A stretch of DNA of 6,591 nucleotides from Clostridiales bacterium (GTDB taxonomy: Bacteria > Bacillota > Clostridia > Oscillospirales > QAMX01): NCBI GenBank assembly GCA_003149835.1, contig QAMX01000165.1, forward strand, positions 1 through 6,591, written 5' to 3'. Under the pieces are notes generated by a model. The model was not told the origin of the DNA and did no database searches. It saw only the letters and a list, made by a program, of their open reading frames with translations. Both the position numbers and the translations under genes were made by a program. This document shows, piece by piece, positions 1 through 5,953 of the stretch (position 1 is the first letter of the stretch; every line of letters begins with the position of its first letter).

Positions 1-803
1 AGACGCGGCAGATAATAGAGCGCGCGGCTGCGCGAGCCGAGAAACGGCGCCTCTACGGCCGAGAAGAGAAGGTCGTTTTCCGTCAGCGTGGGGATGACAT
101 ATCCCATGCTTGTCAGGCGCTCGCACAGCGTCTGATAGACGAGAAACGCGCCTTTCAGCGTATAATGGTGGTCGGTGCTCATATAATACGTTTTTGCGCC
201 GCCGTTTTCATCAAAAACCTGCGCCATGTCGAGAAAGGCAATGTCCCGCTCCGCGAGCGCGGCGGAAAACGCGGCGGCGGCTTCGGCGCGAAGCTCTGCG
301 CCGCTGTAAAGATAGCTCGGGTATTCGTCGGCGAACACCGTCATCTGCGTCGGAACGCCGACATAGAGAAACGTGCCGCCGTAGGAGGCGACCGCCTCGC
401 TGAGCAGCGCGAGCCGGTCGGCCATGGCCTCGGCGCTTGCCGCGCCGCCTGTTTCCGTCGGCGGCGTCAGATAGGGGAGGAGGCGGTTTTCTACGGGAAC
501 AATGTCGTTGACGACAACGCGGTCGAGCAGATTCAGACTGAGCCATGTGTTTCCCTTGATCATCGCGCCGCGCAGAACGACGTGATCCTTGAAATACGTC
601 TCCCAATCCAGAAAATAATCGCCGGACAGCAGCGACTCCCGCGTCAGCTCGGGCGCGGAGGCAAGCCGGCGGTTTTCGATTTCGGAAATGTCTTGGCGCG
701 GCGAGAGCCATGTCGCCGCCGGAACCGCAAACAGGATCAGCACGAAGATCGCGGCAAAAATCAAATTCCCGCGGCGGCGGGAACCATCGGTTGTCGATTG
801 CAC
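1..803 (-). CDS. DHHW/AlgX-like O-acetyltransferase partner protein, 3' end cut off by window
   Basis: I read this frame directly: it is open for 267 codons from a GTG at 801-803 to the window edge. The GTG is chosen because AAAGGAG lies 9 nt upstream and an in-frame TGA sits just before it. Residues 13-33 form one hydrophobic segment (an uncleaved signal anchor), so the rest should be extracytoplasmic. ENRRLASAPEL (43-53) matches the start of the DHHW and AlgX families. STDHHYT at 209-215 carries the Asp211-x-His213 pair equivalent to the Asp/His of the SGNH-type AlgX acetyltransferase. The serine nucleophile would lie beyond the window. The fourth residue of the DHHW signature is Tyr instead of Trp. 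The gene follows the MBOAT gene by 40 nt and is probably cotranscribed, which fits transfer of acetyl groups from MBOAT to an exported polymer. Family assignment is firm; the acceptor polymer is unknown. Confidence 0.85.
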   Translation of the reverse strand, partial: MQSTTDGSRRRGNLIFAAIFVLILFAVPAATWLSPRQDISEIENRRLASAPELTRESLLSGDYFLDWETYFKDHVVLRGAMIKGNTWLSLNLLDRVVVNDIVPVENRLLPYLTPPTETGGAASAEAMADRLALLSEAVASYGGTFLYVGVPTQMTVFADEYPSYLYSGAELRAEAAAAFSAALAERDIAFLDMAQVFDENGGAKTYYMSTDHHYTLKGAFLVYQTLCERLTSMGYVIPTLTENDLLFSAVEAPFLGSRSRALYYLPR

Positions 804-812
804 AGCAGTCGG

Positions 813-819
813 CTCCTTT
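813..819 (-). promoter_or_regulatory. Ribosome binding site of the DHHW-like gene
   Basis: AAAGGAG on the minus strand ends 9 nt before the GTG at 801-803. It decides the non-ATG start, because the frame is closed by TGA immediately upstream and the next in-frame ATG falls within the conserved extracytoplasmic domain, after the membrane anchor. Confidence 0.75.
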
Positions 820-843
820 CAGAGATCTCAACGGAACGCGCGG

Positions 844-2250
844 TCAGAACCGGAAATAGATGAAGGGGTTAAAGGACGAGTTGACGATCGCCGTCACCGA
901 GAGGGCGAAAACGCCGAGCAAAGCCGCGTCGCAGACGGCGGCGAACCATGCGCGCCGCTCGTACAGAAGCCGCAGGCAATGCGGGACGGGCAGACAAAAC
1001 AACACGGCCAGAAGGAAGTCAACCTTGTATTGGCCGAGCAGAAACCGCGCGCTGACGCCTGTTTCCGTAAGCGTGCGGCCGGCGCCGAACATGGCGCTCA
1101 GATAGCCGCCGGCCTGTCCCACGCCGGCACTGTTAAAAATGACCCAGCCGACGAGGATGGCGAGCAGCGCGTAGAGATGGCGGAGCGGGCGCCAGAGCTT
1201 TTCGAGCAGACGCCCCAGAAACAGCTTTTCCAGAATCAGCAGCAGCGCGTAATACAGGCCCCAGAGCACAAAGTTCCACGCCGCGCCGTGCCACAGCCCT
1301 GTGAGCAGCCAGACGATCAGCAAATTGAGAAGCTGTCGGGGCAGGCCGCGCCGGTTGCCGCCGAGGGGAATGTAGACGTAATCGCGAAACCAGGTCGAGA
1401 GCGAAATGTGCCAGCGCCGCCAGAATTCGGTGACGGAGCGGGAGATATAGGGGCGGTCGAAGTTTTCGGGAAAATGAAAGCCGAAAATTCGGCCCAGCCC
1501 GATGGCCATGTCGGAATAGCCGGAAAAGTCAAAATAGATATGAAGCGCGTAGGCCGCTGCGCCCAGCCACGCCGCGCCTGCGGAAAGAGCCGCTGCGTCG
1601 GCGGAGAAGGTCTCAGCGGCGATCAGTCCCATGGTGTTAGCGAGCAGCATTTTCTTGCCGAGTCCGGCGATGAAGCGCCGGCAGCCGGCGGCAAAGCCGT
1701 CGAGCGTTTCGCGGCGGCTGGAAAGCTCGTCGGCGATCGTCTCATAGCGGACGATGGGGCCGGCGACAAGCTGGGGAAACAGGGCGATATAGGTCGCGAC
1801 ATTCAAAATATTCCGCTGCGGCGCGCAGCGGCCGCTGTACACGTCGAACACATAGCTCATGCCCTGAAAGGTAAAAAACGAGATGCCGATGGGCATGACG
1901 ATTTCGGGGACGGGGAGCGGTACGGACAGCAGCCGGTTGAGGTTTTCCACTGCGAAGCCCAGATATTTGTAAACGCCGAGCAGCCCGACGTTCAGAACGG
2001 CGGAGAGAATGACGAGCAGCCGCCGCGCCCGCGCTCCCTGCGCCGCAATCAGGCGGGCGAACAGATAGTTTGCAAGAATGGAAGCCAGCATCACAAAAAT
2101 GCCGACCGGCTCGCCGTACAGGTAGAACACGAGTGAAAAGACGAGCAGAACGAGGTTTTTCAGCGGCCTGAAACGCTGCGGAATCCCAAAATAAGCCAGC
2201 AGCACCGCCGGCAGAAACAAAAATATAAAGCTCAGGCTGCTGAAAACCAT
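844..2250 (-). CDS. MBOAT-family membrane O-acyltransferase (AlgI/DltB-like)
   Basis: This is a 468-residue polytopic membrane protein of the MBOAT superfamily, close in length and layout to alginate O-acetyltransferase AlgI. It starts MVFSSLSFIFLFLP, a start typical of AlgI relatives, and hydrophobic segments run through most of its length. Conserved blocks are DFSGYSDMAIGLG (241-253), FWRRWHISLSTWFRDY (276-291, His281) and LWHGAAWNF (319-327). His321 in WHG corresponds to the essential MBOAT histidine. It ends in the family-typical FIYFRF. By family knowledge it moves an acyl group, usually acetyl, from a cytoplasmic donor across the membrane to an extracellular partner. The DHHW/AlgX-like gene 40 nt downstream is that probable partner. 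I prefer the ATG at 2248-2250 to an in-frame TTG 24 nt upstream because the Shine-Dalgarno lies between them. The polymer modified (teichoic acid, peptidoglycan or exopolysaccharide) cannot be told from the sequence. Confidence 0.93.
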   Translation of the reverse strand: MVFSSLSFIFLFLPAVLLAYFGIPQRFRPLKNLVLLVFSLVFYLYGEPVGIFVMLASILANYLFARLIAAQGARARRLLVILSAVLNVGLLGVYKYLGFAVENLNRLLSVPLPVPEIVMPIGISFFTFQGMSYVFDVYSGRCAPQRNILNVATYIALFPQLVAGPIVRYETIADELSSRRETLDGFAAGCRRFIAGLGKKMLLANTMGLIAAETFSADAAALSAGAAWLGAAAYALHIYFDFSGYSDMAIGLGRIFGFHFPENFDRPYISRSVTEFWRRWHISLSTWFRDYVYIPLGGNRRGLPRQLLNLLIVWLLTGLWHGAAWNFVLWGLYYALLLILEKLFLGRLLEKLWRPLRHLYALLAILVGWVIFNSAGVGQAGGYLSAMFGAGRTLTETGVSARFLLGQYKVDFLLAVLFCLPVPHCLRLLYERRAWFAAVCDAALLGVFALSVTAIVNSSFNPFIYFRF

Positions 2251-2254
2251 AGAT

Positions 2255-2259
2255 CCTCC
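2255..2259 (-). promoter_or_regulatory. Ribosome binding site of the MBOAT gene
   Basis: GGAGG on the minus strand lies 4 nt before the ATG at 2248-2250. The spacing is short. It still supports this ATG over the upstream TTG at 2274, for which the motif would fall inside the coding sequence. Confidence 0.7.
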
Positions 2260-2288
2260 GTTGTGTGAAATCAAATCATCGGGCGTTC

Positions 2289-2318
2289 AAAAAGTCCGGC
2301 GGGTCAAACGGCCGCCGG
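2289..2318 (-). terminator. Rho-independent terminator or attenuator between the URO-D-like and MBOAT genes
   Basis: On the minus strand CCGGCGG (2312-2318) and CCGCCGG (2296-2302) form a perfect 7-bp GC stem with a 9-nt loop. After two bases comes a run of five T (2289-2293). It lies 68 nt after the URO-D-like stop and 38 nt before the MBOAT start. It could end the DUF4838/URO-D transcript completely, or only partly as an attenuator, since no convincing promoter is visible between it and the MBOAT gene. Confidence 0.6.
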
Positions 2319-2386
2319 CACGGGGCGCGGCGCAGACATGGGAGAAAGCGTTTGAAAATTTGTCAGGGAAAACGAGGCGCGCGCCG

Positions 2387-3487
2387 TCAGTATTCGCGCA
2401 TCAACTCCCGATAGTAGAGATAGTCGTCAAACGCAACCTCGTCCGGCACGCCGTGATCGCAGGAGGGGATGTAGCCGCCCTCGCGCACCATAAACGGCAT
2501 CACCCGTTCGACCTCCTGACGGATCGCCTCCTTGCCGGCGGCGAGGATACGCTTGTCGAAACCGCCGCGTATTAACAGATCGGGATACTTTTTGCGCACG
2601 GCGACGACGTCGCAGCCGGACGCCGCCTCGAACGGCGACATGTAATTCATGCCGATCTGCTCACGGTACAGATCGATGACGGGCAGACAGTTGCCGTCGG
2701 TGTCGACCTGAACGACGAGCGGGCGCTTTCCGGAGCCGCGCCGCCGTTTGATATTCTCCAAAAGCTGCTGATAATAGGGAAAAAGAAACTCCTTCATCAT
2801 ATCCGGCGAGATCAGACAGCCGCCGTTGTAGCAGATATCCTCTGCCAAAAAGACCTCGTCAAAGCAAATCCGCTCCTGCCAGCGCGCCGTCACCTTGTCG
2901 GCGAGGTTCAGCCACAGCTCCATGCAGCGGTGAATGAGCGCCGGATCGTCGTAAAAAGTAAACAGCAGCCGCTCCGGCCCGATGAGAGAGCGGAGATACA
3001 TATAGCCGCCGATGACGCGCTGTTGAATCCAGTCGCCTTCCTCGGCGTGCCGGAGCAGATCGGTGCAGCGCGCTTCAAGGCCGATATAGCGTTCCGGCGA
3101 GTCGGGATCGAGCCGAAAAGCGAAGGCGTCGAGACTGGCCTCGTCCTTGATCGGGTGATCGAGGTATTCCGGCATAAAGCCCGACCGCCGTCCCTTGAAG
3201 CAGAGCAGGGTTCGGCCGGCAAAGTCGCGCACCAGCTCATAGTCTCCGCGGTCTTCCAGAACCCCCTCTTCAAAGGCGGGGCAGAGCGCCGCCTCGCACC
3301 AGCCGAGGTTGGCGGCGCCGTGCACGGCGCGCCTGTCAAGACCAAACAGCGCATGGAGGTCTGTGCGGTCGCCGATATGGCCCTGCCGTTTCCAGCTCTC
3401 GGTAAAAAAACCGAATTCCTCCTGCACGATCGCCGCTCCCGGCTGATGATCATAGAAATCCCGCAGTTTCCGCGCAGCGATGTCCAT
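2387..3487 (-). CDS. Uroporphyrinogen decarboxylase superfamily protein (URO-D/corrinoid methyltransferase-like)
   Basis: This 366-residue protein has the length and C-terminal motifs of the URO-D superfamily, which includes haem-pathway HemE and the corrinoid or coenzyme M methyltransferases MtaA and CmuA. Visible blocks are the ISPDMMKEFLFPYY strand/helix (227-240), VDTDGN (261-266), PFEAASGCDV (285-294), GGFDK (308-312) and GGYIPSCDHGVP (337-348, His345). It is unlikely to be true HemE, because it is encoded away from haem genes and lacks the HemE N-terminal signature. The His-x-Cys zinc motif of the methyltransferase branch is replaced by Asp-Thr-Asp at 262-264, so classical zinc-thiol methyl transfer is also doubtful. 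There is no signal peptide, so it is cytoplasmic. It sits 91 nt downstream of the DUF4838 gene without an evident terminator between, suggesting a shared transcript and a role in catabolism of the same substrate. The substrate is unknown. Confidence 0.88.
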   Translation of the reverse strand: MDIAARKLRDFYDHQPGAAIVQEEFGFFTESWKRQGHIGDRTDLHALFGLDRRAVHGAANLGWCEAALCPAFEEGVLEDRGDYELVRDFAGRTLLCFKGRRSGFMPEYLDHPIKDEASLDAFAFRLDPDSPERYIGLEARCTDLLRHAEEGDWIQQRVIGGYMYLRSLIGPERLLFTFYDDPALIHRCMELWLNLADKVTARWQERICFDEVFLAEDICYNGGCLISPDMMKEFLFPYYQQLLENIKRRRGSGKRPLVVQVDTDGNCLPVIDLYREQIGMNYMSPFEAASGCDVVAVRKKYPDLLIRGGFDKRILAAGKEAIRQEVERVMPFMVREGGYIPSCDHGVPDEVAFDDYLYYRELMREY

Positions 3488-3495
3488 AGACGATG

Positions 3496-3500
3496 CCTCC
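3496..3500 (-). promoter_or_regulatory. Ribosome binding site of the URO-D-like gene
   Basis: GGAGG on the minus strand is 8 nt before the ATG at 3485-3487. It favours this start over an in-frame ATG 24 nt further upstream at 3509-3511, which would place the motif inside the coding sequence. Confidence 0.75.
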
Positions 3501-3578
3501 AACAATCTCATATCCGATAAGACCGGCCAAAACGTTGCAACGGCAGAAAAGCCGGCGTCCGGGCCTGCTGCGGGGAAC

Positions 3579-5426
3579 TCAATAGAACACCCGGTTCTCC
3601 GCGCTCGCCGCTCGGGAGACGGAGAGGATGCGCGCCTCCTTGACCTCCGTGACGCCGTATTGTACGCACTCGTCGTAGAATTCGTCCACGAGCGGCAGCC
3701 GGCGCGGGTCGTCGGGAGCCATCATGGAAAACGCGGCGAATTTCAGGGGCAGCCGCGCGATTCTGACGCGGCGCAGAACCGTCTCGTCGTCGGCCAGCCG
3801 TTCGGCCAAATCAAACAGCTCGTCGGCCTGCGCCAGCGTCTCCGCATTGAGAAAGTCGGCGAGGCCGAATTCAGGCGGCTGTTCGCCGCGCGCGACAAGC
3901 GTTTCATACCAGGAACTGGTCAGCGAGGAGCGGACGGAATTGGGGATGTCGGCGGGGTTGCGCGGCATCGTAGACATCAGTAGGTGGTGTCCGCCCTCGC
4001 GCACCGCTTCTTGCAGCAAACGGATATACTGGGAGGTCGCGGTTCCGGCGGCGCCAAACCACGCTGAAAGGAATTCGCTCTGCGCCTGTTCGGTGTCGCA
4101 GTCGGGATTCCAGAGCGCCTTGGCGATCATATAGCCGCGCAGCTCCTGCATTTCAGTGTGCGGCGAAGTGGTGCACTGCTGCTCGAAAACGCCGCGCACG
4201 CGGTTGTCGCGGAAAAAGCGGATGTTGTCGCCGAGCACCTGTAAATTCGGGTGCGGGAGCAGGAAGTTTCTGAAATTGGTGCAGTAATCCCAGACAAACA
4301 GGTTGTCGCAGATTTTTCCCCAGTCGGCGATATCCTGCGCAAACTTCGGCACGCGGCCGTCCGGCGTTTTCAGCTCGCGGCGCACACAGTCGCAGCTCCC
4401 GTGCGGGTGGGAAAAGCAGGCCTCGATAGAACACAGCCATACGGCGACGTTTTTGTGCACGCGGATGTTTTTCGGTGCGGGCTGACCGTACTGATAGGCG
4501 TAGGTCTGGATGAGGCGGTCGGGAAATTCGTCCTCAATGGCTTCGCCGAGGCGGTTGCAGAAGCGGATAATCGAGCCGGACGGCGAACCGTGATAGGCGT
4601 CGACGGCGCTGCATTCGGGGCACTGGCAGGCGCCGAGCCAGTCGTTCTGCGCAAAGGAGACGCCGACGGTCTTTGCCGTTTTGAGTTGCTCGCGCAGCTT
4701 TTTCAGCACGATCTCGAAGACGTCCGGGTTGGAGAGACAGAGCTGGGAATGCGGGTTGCGCTTGCCGTCGATCAGAGAGAAATATTCGGGATGCGTTTCA
4801 AAATATTCCTCCGGCGGCACGAGCGCGTAAAAGGAGTGTCCGGCCGGACAGTGCGCGGAGGCGTAACCAAGCTCGGGCGAATCGATGGCGTTGCCGAAGC
4901 CGAAGGCGTTCATGCGGTTGCGCGCCGCCCAGAGCGGGAATTTGAGGCTGTTGTAAACAAAGCAGTTGCGGTATTCAAACGCGGGAGAATAGCGGTAATC
5001 GTCGAAAACCTCGACGGCGAGAATCGCTTTTTTGGGAATATGCGTCAGCTCCGGCGCGAACCAGCGGACGCCGAGCACCTCCTCCAAAAAGCGATAGACC
5101 GCATAGAGCACGCCGCGCGGCGACGCGCCGGTCAAAATAATGCGTCCCCCGCGGACGGCGTTGACGATTCCCTCCGGAGCCAGACCGTCGAGCACCACGG
5201 GCGTTTCCGCCTCGCGCGGCGCTGGCGGCGCGCCGACCCAGAGCAGGTACTCCGATTCGCCGGGGCCGATGGACGAGACGACCGGAAGCGAGACGCCGCA
5301 GATCGCTTCGAGATGACTTCTCAACTCTTCGGCGGCGAAGCGCTCGCACTCCGAAGCGGCGGCGGGGACATAGATCCGATAGACGCTCGCGCCGTTTTCA
5401 GCCAAAATCAACTGCTGCTTTTTCAT
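3579..5426 (-). CDS. DUF4838 protein, putative cytoplasmic glycoside hydrolase
   Basis: This is a 615-residue protein with no signal peptide. Residues about 1-140 resemble the small N-terminal domain found before GH67/GH20-type barrels: FAAEELRSHLEAICGVSLPVV (30-50), then GVLYAVYRFLEEVLGVRWFAPE (105-126). The DUF4838 core follows at roughly 195-430, with EEYFETHPEYFSL (206-218), QLCLSNPD (228-235), SFAQNDW (257-263) and a Cys cluster CQCPEC (267-272). Further conserved-looking blocks are SIIRFCNRLGEAI (285-297), FVWDYCTNFRNFLLP (377-391) and GVFEQ (412-416). The remaining 180 residues are helical. The family is usually taken to be carbohydrate-active, but I know of no assigned reaction. The start is the ATG at 5424-5426, with GAGGC 10 nt upstream. 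It is the first gene after a strong promoter and a long leader, and it probably shares a transcript with the URO-D-like gene. Eighteen cysteines fit a cytoplasmic location. Confidence 0.88.
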   Translation of the reverse strand: MKKQQLILAENGASVYRIYVPAAASECERFAAEELRSHLEAICGVSLPVVSSIGPGESEYLLWVGAPPAPREAETPVVLDGLAPEGIVNAVRGGRIILTGASPRGVLYAVYRFLEEVLGVRWFAPELTHIPKKAILAVEVFDDYRYSPAFEYRNCFVYNSLKFPLWAARNRMNAFGFGNAIDSPELGYASAHCPAGHSFYALVPPEEYFETHPEYFSLIDGKRNPHSQLCLSNPDVFEIVLKKLREQLKTAKTVGVSFAQNDWLGACQCPECSAVDAYHGSPSGSIIRFCNRLGEAIEDEFPDRLIQTYAYQYGQPAPKNIRVHKNVAVWLCSIEACFSHPHGSCDCVRRELKTPDGRVPKFAQDIADWGKICDNLFVWDYCTNFRNFLLPHPNLQVLGDNIRFFRDNRVRGVFEQQCTTSPHTEMQELRGYMIAKALWNPDCDTEQAQSEFLSAWFGAAGTATSQYIRLLQEAVREGGHHLLMSTMPRNPADIPNSVRSSLTSSWYETLVARGEQPPEFGLADFLNAETLAQADELFDLAERLADDETVLRRVRIARLPLKFAAFSMMAPDDPRRLPLVDEFYDECVQYGVTEVKEARILSVSRAASAENRVFY

Positions 5427-5658
5427 AATTTTGCAAGCCTCGTTTCGTCAGCGCGCACAGAGAGGCGCGCCGTATGATGGGCGGACCGCCTTGTCCGCCG
5501 GACGGAATGGCTGCCGGGAGATCGAGCCGGATGAATTAGGATCGCAATTCCAAACACGCGCCTCGTTAAAAAGCGGACCGAAAAACAGACGATTCTCCGT
5601 ATCGGTTTCAAAAAAACGCAAAAATGATTCCGAGCCGCAGCGGGAACGAAACGATCCG
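5427..5658 (-). ncRNA. Long 5' leader of the DUF4838 gene with competing stems (candidate cis-regulatory RNA)
   Basis: No protein gene is supported in 5427-5739. From the promoter at 5665-5693 the transcript should begin near 5658, giving a leader of about 230 nt. GAGGCGCG (5557-5564) and CGCGCCTC (5462-5469) can close an 8-bp stem. The enclosed stretch has three smaller hairpins: GAATT/AATTC (5533-5550), CCGG/CCGG (5514-5530, weak), and GGCGGAC/GTCCGCC with a 6-nt loop (5480-5499). The 3' arm of the closing stem could instead pair with GCGCGC at 5451-5456, or with the ribosome binding site GAGGC at 5437-5441. No known riboswitch class was recognised. GC-rich sequence produces such repeats by chance, so this remains a candidate. 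Confidence 0.35.
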
Positions 5659-5664
5659 ATGTTA

Positions 5665-5693
5665 ATTTTACCAATCACGCTGGAAGTTGTCAA
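5665..5693 (-). promoter_or_regulatory. Sigma-A/sigma-70 promoter for the DUF4838-URO-D unit
   Basis: On the minus strand a perfect -35 box TTGACA (5688-5693) is separated by exactly 17 nt from a -10 box TAAAAT (5665-5670), five of six matches to TATAAT. AT-rich sequence (AAATATG) precedes the -35 box and could act as an UP-like element. The -35 box lies in a small inverted repeat, GTTG-N-CAAC (5686-5694), a possible operator half-site arrangement. The predicted start of transcription is near 5658. Confidence 0.8.
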
Positions 5694-5739
5694 CATATTT
5701 TCAGCCGCCGAAGCAGAAAATAACGGAGAAGAAACGGAA

Positions 5740-5781
5740 ATGAAAAAAATTCAGCCAGTGGGAAAGAGGTTGAAGAAATGA
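5740..5781 (+). CDS. Possible 13-codon upstream reading frame overlapping the small gene
   Basis: An ATG at 5740 opens a 13-codon basic peptide, MKKIQPVGKRLKK. Its TGA overlaps the ATG of the next gene (ATGA at 5778-5781), as in translationally coupled pairs. GGAG at 5725-5728 lies 11 nt upstream, which is rather far. The same frame is open further upstream, to an ATG at 5660 and beyond, but no ribosome binding site supports those starts. It could be a coupling or leader peptide, or simply chance. Confidence 0.25.
   Translation: MKKIQPVGKRLKK
5765..5769 (+). promoter_or_regulatory. Ribosome binding site of the 53-residue protein gene
   Basis: AGAGG on the plus strand ends 8 nt before the ATG at 5778-5780. 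It is the best-placed Shine-Dalgarno in the forward transcript and supports 5778 as the real start. Confidence 0.55.
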
Positions 5782-5939
5782 AGAAAAAGAAAAAGGCTTT
5801 GCGGAAGGACAGACAGCCTCCGCTCGCTCTCAGTATGCAGATCCGCGAATTTGATCACTTTGACAGCTCCGGAACGCCGCAGCTGACCGACCGCGCCGTC
5901 GAAGAGGGCCGCGAATGGGTGGAATTTACGCAGCTGTAA
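5778..5939 (+). CDS. Small hypothetical protein, 53 residues
   Basis: An ATG at 5778 gives 53 codons ending in TAA at 5937-5939. Support comes from a well-spaced AGAGG and from a very strong forward terminator beginning 14 nt after the stop. The N-terminus is strongly basic (MKKKKKALRKDRQ, 1-13). The rest is acidic and polar, with QIREFDHFDSSG (21-32) and a C-terminus EEGREWVEFTQL (42-53). There is no cysteine, signal peptide or membrane segment. I do not recognise the family. The C-terminal EWVE pattern loosely recalls small clostridial DUF3787 proteins that end in a similar Trp-Val-Asp motif, but this is from memory and weak. It is transcribed divergently from the DUF4838 unit and converges on the phosphatase gene. 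No modifying enzyme that would mark it as a peptide precursor is visible in the window. Confidence 0.6.
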   Translation: MKKKKKALRKDRQPPLALSMQIREFDHFDSSGTPQLTDRAVEEGREWVEFTQL

Positions 5940-5953
5940 ACTGAGAACCGTCA

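Noticed and set aside
211..831. Minus-strand open frame of 206 codons at the left end
   Set aside because: It is Arg-rich and has no domain. A different minus-strand frame starting at 803 reads as an intact DHHW/AlgX-like protein.
688..2136. Forward open frame of 482 codons
   Set aside because: It lies opposite the MBOAT and DHHW-like genes, has low-complexity Gln/Glu/Arg-rich composition and no recognisable domain. Long antisense frames are expected opposite GC-rich genes.
2251..2274. TTG start eight codons upstream for the MBOAT gene
   Set aside because: The Shine-Dalgarno GGAGG would lie inside the coding sequence, and the family normally begins at the MVFSS segment.
3488..3578. Possible terminator between the DUF4838 and URO-D-like genes
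   Set aside because: The only hairpin, CCGG-ACG-CCGG followed by CTTTT, has a 4-bp stem with no extension, too weak to call.
2930..3983. Two overlapping forward open frames (2930-3520 and 3480-3983)
   Set aside because: Both mirror the URO-D-like and DUF4838 genes and have no motif of their own.
4251..5477. Forward open frame of 408 codons
   Set aside because: It is antisense to the clearly conserved DUF4838 gene, with no ribosome binding site or family resemblance.
5431..5781. Forward 116-codon frame across the leader region
   Set aside because: It covers the minus-strand promoter and leader, has no ribosome binding site at its start, and its composition looks random. Only its last 13 codons have a plausible start.
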